Shown: positions 42,501 to 52,193, counted from the stretch's first letter. The stretch is DNA of 64,000 nt from Novosphingobium sp. CECT 9465 (GCF_920987055.1 NZ_CAKLBX010000001.1:1908501-1972500), one strand, 5' to 3'. Translations and numbers: made by a program. Notes: generated by a model not told the origin, from the sequence alone.

Positions 42501-44662
42501 TAAGCCAGATCGCGGACCTTGGGTTCTCGCGCCCAGTGACGGATCGGACCTACGTTGAGCAACTGATCGTTGGGAACGACGCCTTCGTCCGGCTCCACCC
42601 CGGCCTTGTCCAGGATAACCTTGGTGCCGGGGCAATGGGCGATCGTCTTGCAATGACCATAGGCGTCCATGAACCACTGAACCGCCGCACCTTGCATGGC
42701 AAGCTTGGCCGCAGCATCGGGCATCAGCACCGAGGCCACGGCATCGAACAGCACCGAGGGAGAACCATCGAGCTTGCCGTCAGCCTTGAGCGTACCACCC
42801 TTCACCGGAATGCCGCCGACCTTCGGTGCGACCAGAAATACGCTGCCGCCTTCGGCCTCGACGCCCTTTTTCAGCTTGTCGATCATCGCCTTGTCCGAAC
42901 CTTCGGCAAAGAGGATGCCGACCTTGCGACCTTCGAAGGTCTTGAGCGCCTGCTTCTGAATCGAAAGCGCATCCGACACGGGCATTTCGACCGGCTCGCG
43001 CGCTACAGGCGCAGCTTTGGGCAAATCCATGGCCAAGCCTTCCGCAACCCGCGCGGCGAGGTCTTCATCGATATTGCGAAGGCGCGAGAGAATGCGGGTA
43101 CGGACATGTTCCATCACGCATTTGGACAATTCAAACACCAGCGCTGACGCTATGTGCGCCTGCTCGCTCGGCGTTTGCGAGCGATAGAACAATGTCGCCT
43201 GGCTATAGTGATCGGCAAAGAGTTCCGCGCGAACGCGAACCTTCTCCGTCGGATCGTTGCGTTCGGCATTCTCGACGAAACTGGTGAAGCCGACATCGGG
43301 TGCTGCGCGCGGACCTGCATCTTCGCCCGCTTCGTCAAGGCTGTTGGGTTCGTAGTTTGCGCGACCCTTCGGCACGAGTGTTTGCATCAGGCCATCGCGC
43401 TGCATGTTATGGAACGGGCACTTGGGCGCGTTGATCGGGATCTGGTGAAAGTTCGTCGTGCCCAGACGCGATTTCTGCGTATCGAGATAGGAGAACAGAC
43501 GACCTTGCAGCAATGGGTCGTTGCTGAAATCGATGCCCGGAATGACATTGCTGGGCAGGAACGCCGCTTGTTCGGTTTCGGCGAAGAAGTTGTCGACATT
43601 GCGGTTGAGCGTCATCCTACCGACGATCTCGACCGGGATTTCCTCTTCGGGAATCAGTTTTGTGGCGTCCAGCACATCGAAGGGCTGCTTGGCTGCCCAT
43701 GCCTCGTCGAACACCTGTATGCCAAGGTCCCATGCCGGAAAATTGCCACTGTCGATGGATTCGAACAGGTCGCGGCGATGGAAATCAGGATCGGCGCCAG
43801 CGATCTTGACCGCCTCGTCCCACACCAGCGATTCAAGGCCGAGTACGGGCTTCCAGTGAAATTTGACGAACTTGCCCTCACCCGCTTCGTTGACGAAACG
43901 GAAGGTGTGGACGCCGAACCCTTCGATATTGCGAAGCGTACGCGGAATCGCACGGTCCGACATGGCCCACATGATCATGTGCATCGATTCCGGCATCAGG
44001 CCGATGAAGTCCCAAAACGTATCGTGGGCGCTGGCCGCCTGTGGATAGCCGCGATCGGCCTCCATCTTCACCGAATGGACAAGATCGGGAAACTTCATCG
44101 CATCCTGAATGAAGAACACGGGGATGTTGTTGCCGACAAGGTCCCAGTTTCCAGCATCGGTATAAAACTTGACTGCAAAACCGCGCACGTCACGCGGGGT
44201 ATCGATCGACCCCGCGCCGCCAGCCACGGTGGAGAAACGCACGAACACTGGACACGTCGCGCCCGCTTCCTGCAGGATCGCCGCCTTGGTGAGTTCGGGA
44301 ACAGCCTTGGTGCATTCGAACACGCCATGGGCGCCCGATCCGCGCGCGTGAACGATGCGTTCGGGAATGCGTTCATGATCGAAATGAAAGATCTTTTCGC
44401 GCAGGACGAAGTCTTCGAGCAGCGTCGGTCCGCGCGCACCGGCTTTCAGGCTGTTCTGGTTGTCGGCGATGCGGTGCCCGAAGTTGTCGGTCAGCACGGC
44501 CTGCGGATTTGCCGCGTCAGGCTTTGTATCCTGATGGGCTTCACCGCCAGCCCCTTCTCCGATATGATAGTCGAAAGCGCCCTCGCCCGGCTGATGATCG
44601 TGCAGGGCATTGTCCAAAGCGGGCGATGATGCGGCGGCTGGGGGCTGCTTGGGGGGTTTCAT
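42500..44662 (-). CDS. katE: Large-subunit monofunctional catalase (HPII type)
   Basis: 720 residues. The catalytic histidine is in IPERIVHARGSGAHG, the asparagine in GNNIPVFFIQD, and the heme-ligating tyrosine in RLFSYLDTQKSR. After the core, a C-terminal flavodoxin/GATase1-like domain (GRKVGILFAEGSDKAMIDKLKK) marks it as the large HPII class. It detoxifies hydrogen peroxide. ATG at 44662 (MKPPKQPP) has GGAG six bases upstream; the frame is open another 168 bases but the extension is arginine-rich and not family-like. Confidence 0.93.
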   Translation of the reverse strand: MKPPKQPPAAASSPALDNALHDHQPGEGAFDYHIGEGAGGEAHQDTKPDAANPQAVLTDNFGHRIADNQNSLKAGARGPTLLEDFVLREKIFHFDHERIPERIVHARGSGAHGVFECTKAVPELTKAAILQEAGATCPVFVRFSTVAGGAGSIDTPRDVRGFAVKFYTDAGNWDLVGNNIPVFFIQDAMKFPDLVHSVKMEADRGYPQAASAHDTFWDFIGLMPESMHMIMWAMSDRAIPRTLRNIEGFGVHTFRFVNEAGEGKFVKFHWKPVLGLESLVWDEAVKIAGADPDFHRRDLFESIDSGNFPAWDLGIQVFDEAWAAKQPFDVLDATKLIPEEEIPVEIVGRMTLNRNVDNFFAETEQAAFLPSNVIPGIDFSNDPLLQGRLFSYLDTQKSRLGTTNFHQIPINAPKCPFHNMQRDGLMQTLVPKGRANYEPNSLDEAGEDAGPRAAPDVGFTSFVENAERNDPTEKVRVRAELFADHYSQATLFYRSQTPSEQAHIASALVFELSKCVMEHVRTRILSRLRNIDEDLAARVAEGLAMDLPKAAPVAREPVEMPVSDALSIQKQALKTFEGRKVGILFAEGSDKAMIDKLKKGVEAEGGSVFLVAPKVGGIPVKGGTLKADGKLDGSPSVLFDAVASVLMPDAAAKLAMQGAAVQWFMDAYGHCKTIAHCPGTKVILDKAGVEPDEGVVPNDQLLNVGPIRHWAREPKVRDLA

Positions 44663-44796
44663 GTCTATCTCCGGTAGGCCCGGCGCAAATGCGCCATCCG
44701 TGGGGTCGCCCATCAACGGCATGAAGCAGCGGCGGTTCCGCAAAGGCAGACGAATGGGCGCAGACGAATGAACGACGGGGTGGGAGGAGCGACGCA

Positions 44797-44830
44797 ATGA
44801 AGGGCGCCTCCTCGCGGAAGCGCCCTTCAT
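44797..44830. terminator. Hairpin between bamD and katE
   Basis: An 11-base stem ATGAAGGGCGC (44797-44807) / GCGCCCTTCAT (44820-44830). It follows the bamD stop by 23 bases but lacks a T run, so it is a weak or Rho-assisted stop, or a message-stabilising hairpin. The katE promoter must lie between here and 44662. Confidence 0.5.
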
Positions 44831-44852
44831 GCAATCTGCGAGGCCGAAGGCC

Positions 44853-45671
44853 CTAGCTGGCCTGCGTGCCCGGCGCGTGCTTGTTCATCAGTTCGAATGA
44901 CCGTTCATACCACTTGCTGCCGGGATAGTTCGCACCAAGCACGGCGGCAACCTTCTGCGCTTCGACCGGAAGGCCAAGCGAGAGGTAGCTTTCGACCAGG
45001 CGGTACAGGGCTTCAGGAGCATGGCTGGTGGTCTGGAACTTGTCGGCCACAGTGCGGAAGCGCATCGTTCCGGCAAGCCATTTGCCGCTGCGCTGGTACA
45101 TGCGGCCGATTTCCATTTCCTTGCCCGCAAGGTGATCGTTGATCAGATCGATCTTCAGGCGAGCATCGGCGGCGTAATCGGTATTCGGGTAACGGCGGAC
45201 CAGTTCGTTCATCGCGGTCAACGCCTGCTGCGTGATCTTCTGGTCACGCGTAACGTCGCTGATCTGCTCGTAATAGCACAACGCGATCAGATAATAGGCG
45301 TAAGGCGCATCCTTGTTGCCCGGATGAATCGAGAGGAAACGCTGCGCCGACTGCACCGATTTAGAATAATCGCGCGCGGCGTAATAGCTGAACGCGCTCA
45401 TCAACTGGGCGCGGCGCGCCCATGGCGAATAAGGGTGCTGGCGCTCGACTTCATCGAACAGGGCGGCTGCCTGCTTTGAATCGCCACGATCAAGGCGATC
45501 CTTCGCTGCAACATAGAGCGTATCGACATCGCGCGCGACGTAGGCGACGTCCTTCTTGCCCTTCCCCCCCGCGCAGCCAGCGGTCAGCCCCATGGCGAGG
45601 CAGGTGGCTGCAAGGACGGCGAAACGCAGCGGGCGGCGCAAGCCGTCATGCGGGAGGGCGGGAAGCATCAT
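44853..45671 (-). CDS. bamD: Outer membrane protein assembly factor BamD
   Basis: 272 residues. A lipoprotein signal peptide ends in the lipobox LTAGC (Cys33). TPR-like repeats follow, including LYVAAKDRLDRGDSKQAAALFDEVERQHPYSPWARRA-type segments typical of BamD (YfiO/ComL). It is an essential part of the BAM complex on the periplasmic face of the outer membrane. Two adjacent ATGs at 45671/45668 are possible starts; an open upstream frame is not needed. Confidence 0.93.
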   Translation of the reverse strand: MMLPALPHDGLRRPLRFAVLAATCLAMGLTAGCAGGKGKKDVAYVARDVDTLYVAAKDRLDRGDSKQAAALFDEVERQHPYSPWARRAQLMSAFSYYAARDYSKSVQSAQRFLSIHPGNKDAPYAYYLIALCYYEQISDVTRDQKITQQALTAMNELVRRYPNTDYAADARLKIDLINDHLAGKEMEIGRMYQRSGKWLAGTMRFRTVADKFQTTSHAPEALYRLVESYLSLGLPVEAQKVAAVLGANYPGSKWYERSFELMNKHAPGTQAS

Positions 45672-45759
45672 GCCGACCCTATAGCCAGCCGGTTCCTGAA
45701 CGCCAAGTGAAGTTGAGGCCACGGGCAAAGCTTTCGTGGAGTTCTGCGCAAAAGAGTCA

Positions 45760-46194
45760 TCAGGCGTCGGCAAAGGGTGCTTCGACAGCGATCGGGTCAG
45801 CCAGCGTGATCCGATCAAGTATCGCCGCGGTTTCATCGCGCAGGAGCAGCATCAAGCCGCGCAAACGGCATTCCGCTTCGGGCAGGCAATTGGTGCAATG
45901 TTCGTGCGCATTGCGGCTGGCACAGGGCACCAGCGCGAGGCTGCCGCGCGTCAGACGAATGATATCGCCATACCGGATATCGAGCGGAGGCAGTGCCAGT
46001 TCATAGCCGCCATCGCGGCCACGATGCGATATGACGATGCCTTCGCGCGCCATTTCAGAAAGGATCACGGTCAGGAACTTGCGCGGGATATTCTGCGCTT
46101 CGGCAATCGCGTCAAGCCGCACCGGCCCCTGGCCCCAAGTGCCTGCCAGATGCTGAAGTGCCCGAATGGTATAACGCGTCTTCTGCGAAAGCAT
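45760..46194 (-). CDS. Rrf2-family transcriptional regulator
   Basis: 144 residues. The winged helix (TRYTIRALQHLA, IPRKFLTVILSEMAREGIV, RGRDGGYELA) is followed by cysteines in CASRNAHEHCTNCLPEAEC, a spacing that could ligate an iron-sulfur cluster, as in IscR/NsrR-type sensors. An imperfect dyad GGTTAATTCTACC lies about 40 bases upstream (46236-46248, minus strand) and might be its own operator. The target genes cannot be read from context; neighbours are bamD and a cytochrome c gene. A sulfur, nitric oxide or redox role is possible. Confidence 0.85.
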   Translation of the reverse strand: MLSQKTRYTIRALQHLAGTWGQGPVRLDAIAEAQNIPRKFLTVILSEMAREGIVISHRGRDGGYELALPPLDIRYGDIIRLTRGSLALVPCASRNAHEHCTNCLPEAECRLRGLMLLLRDETAAILDRITLADPIAVEAPFADA

Positions 46195-46296
46195 GGCAGA
46201 GAAATGAACGCTTGAGCGCGAATGTCAACGCCAATGGTAGAATTAACCTGTCCCGTCTGGCGGAGAGACCAATACCGTTTGCAAATACAAGCCCTG

Positions 46297-46402
46297 GCTT
46301 CGTCGTTGCCAGCCTCCCGCAGCAAGGTGAAGCAATCCAGAGCGACGTGTAATGACACTGGATTGCTTCGTCGGCTTCGCCTCCTCGCAATGACGAAGGG
46401 AT
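46297..46402. repeat. Interspersed palindromic repeat, copy 2
   Basis: An imperfect inverted repeat of about 105 bases: CTTCGTCGTTGC at the left edge faces GCAATGACGAAG at the right, and GAAGCAATCCAG faces CTGGATTGCTTC around the centre. It shares GCAATCCAGAGC and GCTTCGCCTCCTCGCAAT with the copy at 23015-23108. It lies between the Rrf2 gene and the cytochrome c terminator and holds no gene. Confidence 0.75.
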
Positions 46403-46431
46403 GTTTGCGAAGGGTATAATCGCCAAAGGAA

Positions 46432-46463
46432 AAGGCCCCGCATCTTGCGATACGGGGCCTTTC
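46432..46463 (-). terminator. Terminator of the cytochrome c gene
   Basis: A 10-base GC stem AAAGGCCCCG / CGGGGCCTTT with a 12-base loop; on the minus strand it is followed by a TTTTCCTTT run. It lies 20 bases past the cytochrome c stop. Confidence 0.8.
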
Positions 46464-46482
46464 GATGCGACAGGGCGTGGGT

Positions 46483-46863
46483 TCAGCGCGCGGACTTTTG
46501 CAGGAAGGCGATCAGATCGGCGCGGTCCTGTGCATTGGCCATCGGCGGGAACGCCATGCGATTGCCTGGGATATTCTTTGCAGGAGCGGCAAGGTAAGCA
46601 TCCAGCGTGGCGGCGTTCCACACTACGGCCTTGTTCTTCATCGCTGGCGAATAATTGAAATTGGGCATCGTACCGGACGTGCGGCCGATGACACCCTTCA
46701 GCGACGGGCCAAGCCGGGTGGCCCCGGTATTGAGATCGTGACAGGCCGCACAACGGGCAAAAATCGTCTTCCCGCGGGCGGGATCGCCAGCAGGCTGGGC
46801 CATCGCGCCGCTAACCCCTGCCAGGGCAACAGTTGCAGATACGATCAGGGCGATACGCTTCAT
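46483..46863 (-). CDS. Periplasmic class I cytochrome c
   Basis: 126 residues. Signal peptide MKRIALIVSATVALAGVSGAMA, one heme site CAACH (C38, C41, H42), and a likely methionine ligand in NRMAFPPM near the C-terminus. The fold (ARGKTIFARCAACH, then GPSLKGVIGR) is that of short c2/c-552-type electron carriers feeding a terminal oxidase or other periplasmic enzyme. ATG at 46863 starts the signal peptide. It lies on its own between terminators. Confidence 0.9.
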   Translation of the reverse strand: MKRIALIVSATVALAGVSGAMAQPAGDPARGKTIFARCAACHDLNTGATRLGPSLKGVIGRTSGTMPNFNYSPAMKNKAVVWNAATLDAYLAAPAKNIPGNRMAFPPMANAQDRADLIAFLQKSAR

Positions 46864-46944
46864 GGCGTGGTTTCCTTCGAACATTTTCCGGGCATTAGGG
46901 CGTACTGGCTTTCCGCACCCTGAATGTCGTGCCGCCTGACGGAA

Positions 46945-47424
46945 TCAGTCCTTGGCCGGTGCCAGCAGGTAAAGCTTCATCACGATGCGGAACAACTCCG
47001 ACTTCTCTCGCGCGGTCAGGCAGGCCGTCAATTCGCGTTCGTGACCGATGATGGTTTCACGCGAGATGGCAAGAACTTCACGGCCGGACTCCGTCAGCCA
47101 CAGGCCTCCTGCACGGCGATCGAGCTTGGAGGGTTCGTTTATCACGAAGCCGTTCTTCATCAACTGGCGGACGAACTGGTGGACTGTGGGCCGCTCTATC
47201 TGGAAAAATCTGGAAAGATCGGTCTGCTTTACGCCGGGATTGGCATTGACCAGCCACAGGATGGCAACCTGCTTCGGCGTGACATTGAGCGGAACGAGAC
47301 GCTTTTCCAGACGTGTGACGAACAGGGTGTTGACCGTTCCGATGTGCAACCCAAGGACCGAATCGAGTCCATCCAGATCCAGTTCGGGAACAACGGATTG
47401 ACGGGTAATCTCAGCCGAGGCCAC
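46945..47424 (-). CDS. MarR-family transcriptional regulator
   Basis: About 159 residues. The winged helix-turn-helix runs from about residue 50 to 115 (LNVTPKQVAILWLVNANPG, LSRFFQIERPTVHQFVRQL), ending with a dimerisation helix. The GTG at 47424 has GGAAGGA six bases upstream and gives a normal MarR length; the frame stays open to 47688 but that part is not family-like. It is divergent from the DUF3237 gene across a 201-base region, so it may control that gene. The ligand is unknown. Confidence 0.85.
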   Translation of the reverse strand: MASAEITRQSVVPELDLDGLDSVLGLHIGTVNTLFVTRLEKRLVPLNVTPKQVAILWLVNANPGVKQTDLSRFFQIERPTVHQFVRQLMKNGFVINEPSKLDRRAGGLWLTESGREVLAISRETIIGHERELTACLTAREKSELFRIVMKLYLLAPAKD

Positions 47425-47625
47425 ACATGGTCCTTCCAACGCTAGCCAAGCGCGTACCGCGGGTAAAACCCGTGACCGCAACAAACCAAGGAAAACGAAT
47501 CCTGTTTCATTAGTAAAGCGAACGATTAACTGCAAAGCGTTTGTGATCGTGGCAAAGCCGAAAGTGGCGAAGCACACGGAGTTTCCGGGTAACAGGCATT
47601 TCGGGCGACATTTCGGGAGGGCGAC

Positions 47626-48165
47626 ATGAACTTGAGAAATCTGGCGGTGTTTATCGCGGCGCTTTGCTGGCAATCCAGCTTCGGCCATGCCGCTGACGGA
47701 CCTGCCGCACCCGCGCCGGTACTTGTCTATGCCTTTTCGGTAAAAGCCACGCTGGACCCTGTGGTGGAGCAGGGCGAAGTGGATAGCGGGCGGCGGCGCT
47801 TCATTCCGATTACCGGCGGTACGGTGACCGGCCCCGCCCTTACCGGCGCAGTGCTGCCGGGTGGCGGCGACTGGCAGGTTATCCTGCCCGGCGGACTGAC
47901 GAGTATCGAGGCGCGCTATTTCCTGAAGGCCACCGACGGGACGGTGATTGAAGTGACCAACCCCGGTGTCCGAACCGCAGCGCCCGAAGTGATCGAGAAA
48001 CTGGCAAAGGGCGAGGCCGTCGATCCGTCAGCCTACTATTTCCGCACGACGCCGCGCTTTGTCGTGAAAGACGGCCCCCACGCCTGGCTACGGCGCAAGG
48101 CTTTCGTGGCGCGCGGGATTCGCAAGCCTGACAGCGTGGTGATCGACTTCTATACGGTGGAGTGA
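47626..48165 (+). CDS. Exported DUF3237-family protein
   Basis: 179 residues with an N-terminal signal peptide ending near SSFGHAADG. The remainder matches DUF3237: RRFIPITGGTVTGPALTGAVLPGGGDWQ, the ARYFLKATDGTVI segment, YYFRTTPRFVV, and the C-terminal VFVARG-like KAFVARGIRKPDSV. Members form a small beta-barrel and are often near aromatic or lipid degradation genes; no biochemical role is known to me. Divergent from the MarR gene. Confidence 0.8.
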   Translation: MNLRNLAVFIAALCWQSSFGHAADGPAAPAPVLVYAFSVKATLDPVVEQGEVDSGRRRFIPITGGTVTGPALTGAVLPGGGDWQVILPGGLTSIEARYFLKATDGTVIEVTNPGVRTAAPEVIEKLAKGEAVDPSAYYFRTTPRFVVKDGPHAWLRRKAFVARGIRKPDSVVIDFYTVE

Positions 48166-48172
48166 TGCGGCC

Positions 48173-49684
48173 TCAGGCCTCGACCGGCGCAGTGGTCATG
48201 CCAAGCGCGGGGATGCCGACTGAACGCCTGCCACCGTAATCGGTGCGAACGACGATCAGGTTGCTCTTTTCGAGGTGCTCCAGAAGGCGGCGGATGCGGC
48301 CTGACGAGCGCGTACCATAGATCGTGGCAAGCGCTTCGTCGTCAGGGCATGGCGCACCCTCCATTGCCGCGCGGGCCAGCGCGAGGAACGGTGCGAGCAG
48401 ATCGTCGGGTACTTCACGCGCGATGCCGAGCAGGTCCTGCCACCGCGCCTCGCCATCATCCGCGATCCCCGCCACGGCCATGGCAAAGCGACGGCGAAAG
48501 GCGTTGAGGTCCATGCCGGGCAGAATGCGCAACATTCTGCAACGCACGGTGAAGTCCTGATAAAGCTGGGCTGCGGGCTGAAACGTGCAATCTGGCTCCA
48601 GCGCCATTTCAGCAAGCACGGCGGCGATGCTGGCCGCCGTTTCCTCTGCTGCAAACAGACTGGGTTCAACCGGCGGATCGACCTTTTCGCCCGCCGGCAC
48701 GAATTCCGCAATCTGTCCCAGCAATTCGTCGCTCTCGACCGGAACGATTTCAGGTTCGGGCCTGCGCGGCATCGGCTCCATTGCCAGCGGTTCGGACAGC
48801 AGCAGCGATTCCATTTCGGCGCCGCCCGCATTGGGCAGCGGCATCAGGCCGTGAATGACGTTGCGGGCGCTCGTCTGCACATCAGCGATACGCACGCCAA
48901 CCGGACGGCGCGCAATGGCCGGGCCAAGCCCCAGAAAATGGCCGCGTTCAAGATCGCGGATCTGCTCGGCCTGTTTGCGCTCCATGCCCAGAAGATCAGC
49001 CGCGCGCGCCATGTCGATATCGAGGAACGTACGCCCCATCAGGAAATTCGAGGCTTCTGCCGCCACGTTCTTGGCCAGCTTGGCAAGACGCTGCGTGGCG
49101 ATGACCCCTGCCAACCCGCGCTTGCGCCCGCGACACATCAGGTTGGTCATGGCTGAAAGGCTGAGGCGGCGCACTTCATCGGAAACATCGCCCGCCGCGG
49201 CAGGGGCGAACATCTGTGCCTCGTCAACGACCACCAGCGCGGGATACCATTCATCGCGCGGGGCATCGAACAGGGTATTGAGGAAGACGGCCGCACAACG
49301 CATCTGCGCTTCGAGTTCCAGCCCATCGAGCGTGAGGATCACCGACGCGCGATGCTTGCGAATGCGCGCGGCAAGCCTGGCGATTTCGGAAGCGTCATAG
49401 GCCGATCCATCGACCACGACATGACCGAAGGCATCGGCAAGCGTGACGAAATCCCCCTCTGGATCGATCACCACTTGCTGAACGATGCTGGCGCTCTGTT
49501 CCAGCAGCCGACGCAACAGGTGCGATTTGCCCGACCCGCTATTGCCCTGGACGAGCAGCCGCGTGGCAAGAAGTTCCTCGACGTCGATCCTGACAGGGGC
49601 GCCGGACCGGTCGGCACCGATGACGATGGTTGCGCTCACTTGCGCGTCTCTGGCCGAATACCGCAGAATCGGCAAGGCGGGCAT
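48173..49684 (-). CDS. HerA/DUF87-type ATPase
   Basis: 503 residues. Walker A is GNSGSGKSHLLRR and Walker B ALVVVDEAQMF, with an arginine-rich RGRKRGLAGVIATQR segment resembling the sensor/arginine-finger area of HerA/FtsK-like ATPases. After about residue 290 a helical, weakly conserved region and a winged-helix-like end (RIRRLLEHLEKSNLIVVR) follow. HerA proteins usually work with a NurA nuclease; none is encoded here. Start at ATG 49684, with a GTG at residue 16 as alternative. Convergent to the DUF3237 gene, 7 bases apart. Confidence 0.82.
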   Translation of the reverse strand: MPALPILRYSARDAQVSATIVIGADRSGAPVRIDVEELLATRLLVQGNSGSGKSHLLRRLLEQSASIVQQVVIDPEGDFVTLADAFGHVVVDGSAYDASEIARLAARIRKHRASVILTLDGLELEAQMRCAAVFLNTLFDAPRDEWYPALVVVDEAQMFAPAAAGDVSDEVRRLSLSAMTNLMCRGRKRGLAGVIATQRLAKLAKNVAAEASNFLMGRTFLDIDMARAADLLGMERKQAEQIRDLERGHFLGLGPAIARRPVGVRIADVQTSARNVIHGLMPLPNAGGAEMESLLLSEPLAMEPMPRRPEPEIVPVESDELLGQIAEFVPAGEKVDPPVEPSLFAAEETAASIAAVLAEMALEPDCTFQPAAQLYQDFTVRCRMLRILPGMDLNAFRRRFAMAVAGIADDGEARWQDLLGIAREVPDDLLAPFLALARAAMEGAPCPDDEALATIYGTRSSGRIRRLLEHLEKSNLIVVRTDYGGRRSVGIPALGMTTAPVEA

Positions 49685-49798
49685 GCGCGATTTCCCCGGT
49701 CTTTTAAGACCGCCAAGGGCAAACGGCGACGTGGCTGTTGAATGCCACGCCGCCGTCCTGCGACCCGAAAGGCTGCGGGGGACAGCCGCTTCGGAAAC

Positions 49799-51358
49799 TC
49801 AACCCAAACGGATCAGGAAATCAAACGCAGAAAGCGCCGCTTTCGATCCTTCGCCCATCGCGATGATGATCTGCTTGTATGGCACCGTCGTCGCATCGCC
49901 CGCGCCAAACACGCCCGGCAGGCTGGTGGCGCCGCGCGCATCGACCTCTATTTCACCGCGCGGCGAAAGGTCGATCGCGCCCTTCAGCCATTCGGTATTC
50001 GGCACGAGACCGATCTGCACGAAGATGCCTTCCAGTTCGACGGTGTGCAGGACTTCGCTTTCGCGGTCCTTGTAGACAAGCCCGGTGACCTTGGCGCCAT
50101 CGCCAAGAACCTCGGTGGTCATCGCCGACGTGATGATCGTGACATTCGGCAGCGAACGCAGCTTCGTCTGGAGCACCGCATCGGCCCGCAACTGGCTGCC
50201 GAATTCGATCAGCGTGACATGCGCCACGATCCCGGCAAGGTCGATTGCAGCTTCAACGCCCGAATTGCCGCCGCCAATCACTGCCGTACGCTTGCCCTTG
50301 AACAGCGGGCCATCGCAGTGCGGGCAGTAGGCCACGCCCTTGTTGCGGTATTCGTCCTCGCCCGGCACACCCATCTGCCGCCAGCGCGCGCCAGTGGACA
50401 GGATCAGCGTCTTCGCCTTCAGACTTGCGCCATTCTCCAGGCGGATTTCGTGCAGGCCATCGGCGCCTGCCGGAACCAGCCCGGTCGCCTTCTGCAGGTT
50501 CATCACGTCGACTTCGTATTCCCTGACGTGATTTTCCAGTTGCGCCGCCAGCTTGGGTCCTTCGGTGTGCTGCACGGAAATGAAGTTCTCGATACCCATC
50601 GTGTCAAGCACCTGACCGCCAAAGCGCTCGGCCACCACCCCGGTACGGATGCCCTTGCGCGCAGCATAGATAGCCGCAGCAGCCCCGGCAGGACCACCGC
50701 CGACCACGAGCACGTCGAATGGCTTCTTGGCAGCGATCTTCTCCGCAGCGCGCGCCGATGCGTTGGTATCGAGCTTGGCGACGATCTGCGCGAGGTCCAT
50801 GCGGCCGGAGCCGAAGGGCTGACCGTTCAAGAAAACCGTGGGCACGGCCATGATCTGGCGGCGCTCGACCTCGTCCTTGAACAGCGCGCCATCGATGGCG
50901 ACATGGCTGACGTCGGGATTCAGCGCGGCCATGATGTTCAGCGCCTGAACCACGTCGGGACAGTTCTGGCAGGTGAGCGAGAAGAATGTTTCGAAGTGCA
51001 GCGGCCCTTCAAGTCCGCGCACCTGTTCGAGCAGGTCGGCTTCTTCCTTGGGCGGGTGACCACCGACATGGAGCAGTGCCAGCACCAGCGAGGTAAACTC
51101 GTGCCCCATGGGCAGGCCTGCAAAGACGGCTTGCGCCCTGCCCTCGTTAGCGCGGATCGCGAAGCTGGGCGCCCGCTCGTCCGTACCGTCAAAGCGCGCG
51201 GAAACCTTGTCGGACTGAGCCGCGACTTCTTCAATCAGCGCGCGCATTTCTGCCGATTTCGGGCTGTCATCAAGCGTTGCCACCAGCTCGACCGGACGGC
51301 GCAGATTGCCGAGATAGGCCTTGAGCTGGGCGGTGGCATTGGCGTCGAGAACGGGCAT
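49799..51358 (-). CDS. ahpF: Alkyl hydroperoxide reductase flavoprotein subunit
   Basis: 519 residues. The N-terminal tandem thioredoxin-like domain has the redox pair CQNC; the thioredoxin-reductase-like part has FAD motif [10 protein letters not shown], redox centre CPHCDGP and a second nucleotide motif [10 protein letters not shown]. It transfers electrons from NADH to AhpC. It is 171 bases downstream of ahpC, with a GC-rich hairpin between them. Confidence 0.95.
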   Translation of the reverse strand: MPVLDANATAQLKAYLGNLRRPVELVATLDDSPKSAEMRALIEEVAAQSDKVSARFDGTDERAPSFAIRANEGRAQAVFAGLPMGHEFTSLVLALLHVGGHPPKEEADLLEQVRGLEGPLHFETFFSLTCQNCPDVVQALNIMAALNPDVSHVAIDGALFKDEVERRQIMAVPTVFLNGQPFGSGRMDLAQIVAKLDTNASARAAEKIAAKKPFDVLVVGGGPAGAAAAIYAARKGIRTGVVAERFGGQVLDTMGIENFISVQHTEGPKLAAQLENHVREYEVDVMNLQKATGLVPAGADGLHEIRLENGASLKAKTLILSTGARWRQMGVPGEDEYRNKGVAYCPHCDGPLFKGKRTAVIGGGNSGVEAAIDLAGIVAHVTLIEFGSQLRADAVLQTKLRSLPNVTIITSAMTTEVLGDGAKVTGLVYKDRESEVLHTVELEGIFVQIGLVPNTEWLKGAIDLSPRGEIEVDARGATSLPGVFGAGDATTVPYKQIIIAMGEGSKAALSAFDFLIRLG

Positions 51359-51473
51359 GGTACAAACCTTTCAGGCAGAGGACCCTGCGCGTCACCGTCT
51401 GGTCGGCGCGCGGGGATCGGAAATCAGGGTGATCGGGTGGCGTGGAACCGGCGGGCCGCCCATCAGCGGCACG

Positions 51474-51497
51474 GCCCGTCCGGGGTGTTGGACGGGC
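51474..51497. other. GC-rich hairpin in the ahpC-ahpF spacer
   Basis: GCCCGTCC (51474-51481) pairs with GGACGGGC (51490-51497). Lying between ahpC and ahpF, it may lower ahpF relative to ahpC by partial termination or message processing. Confidence 0.4.
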
Positions 51498-51529
51498 TGG
51501 CCCCACGCGGCCACCCCGTCCTGGGGAAA

Positions 51530-52093
51530 TCAGATCTTGCCGACGAGGTCGAACGAAGGAGCTAGCGTTTCGCCACCTTCTTCCCACTTGGCCGGGCAGA
51601 CCTGGCCGGGGTTCTCGCGCCAGTACTTGGCAGCCTTGATCTTGCGCAGCAGTTCCGCAGCGTTGCGGCCCACGCCCTCAGGCGTGATTTCGACAAGCTG
51701 GATCGTGCCGTCGGGATCGGTCACGAAGGTGCCACGGTCAGCAAGGCCGACGCCTTCGCGCAGGATGCCGAAGTTGTTGGAGATCGTGTGGTTCTGGTCG
51801 CCGAGCATGTAATAGTTGATCTTGCCGACAGCCGGCGAGCTGTCATGCCAGGCCTTGTGGCTGAAGTGCGTGTCGGTCGACACCGAGTACACTTCAACGC
51901 CGAGGCTCTGAAGTTCGCCATAGATGTTGGCGAGGTCTTCGAGTTCGGTCGGGCAAACGAACGTGAAATCGGCGGGGTAGAAGAAGAACACGCCCCACTT
52001 GCCGACAACGTCAGCATCGCTGACATCGACGAAAGTGCCCTGATGGTAGGCAGTGGCCTGGAATGGCTTAAGCTTGGTTCCGACGATCGACAT
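51530..52093 (-). CDS. ahpC: Alkyl hydroperoxide reductase, peroxiredoxin subunit
   Basis: 187 residues, the size of typical 2-Cys AhpC. Peroxidatic Cys47 in TFVCPTEL and resolving Cys166 in VCPAKW. It reduces hydrogen peroxide, organic peroxides and peroxynitrite, recycled by AhpF. The upstream 311-base region contains a LysR-type inverted repeat (52194-52212), consistent with OxyR control. Confidence 0.96.
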   Translation of the reverse strand: MSIVGTKLKPFQATAYHQGTFVDVSDADVVGKWGVFFFYPADFTFVCPTELEDLANIYGELQSLGVEVYSVSTDTHFSHKAWHDSSPAVGKINYYMLGDQNHTISNNFGILREGVGLADRGTFVTDPDGTIQLVEITPEGVGRNAAELLRKIKAAKYWRENPGQVCPAKWEEGGETLAPSFDLVGKI

Positions 52094-52193
52094 AGACTCA
52101 AATCCTTCTGATTGGTCGGTTGGGAAACTCGTTGCGATTGCCGAGGTAGTGCATCACCCCCGGTTTTTCCAACGAGCAATTCCGCCCTCTTTG

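Noticed and set aside
49742..51565. 607-codon open frame on the plus strand
   Set aside because: Antisense to ahpF; no recognisable domain.
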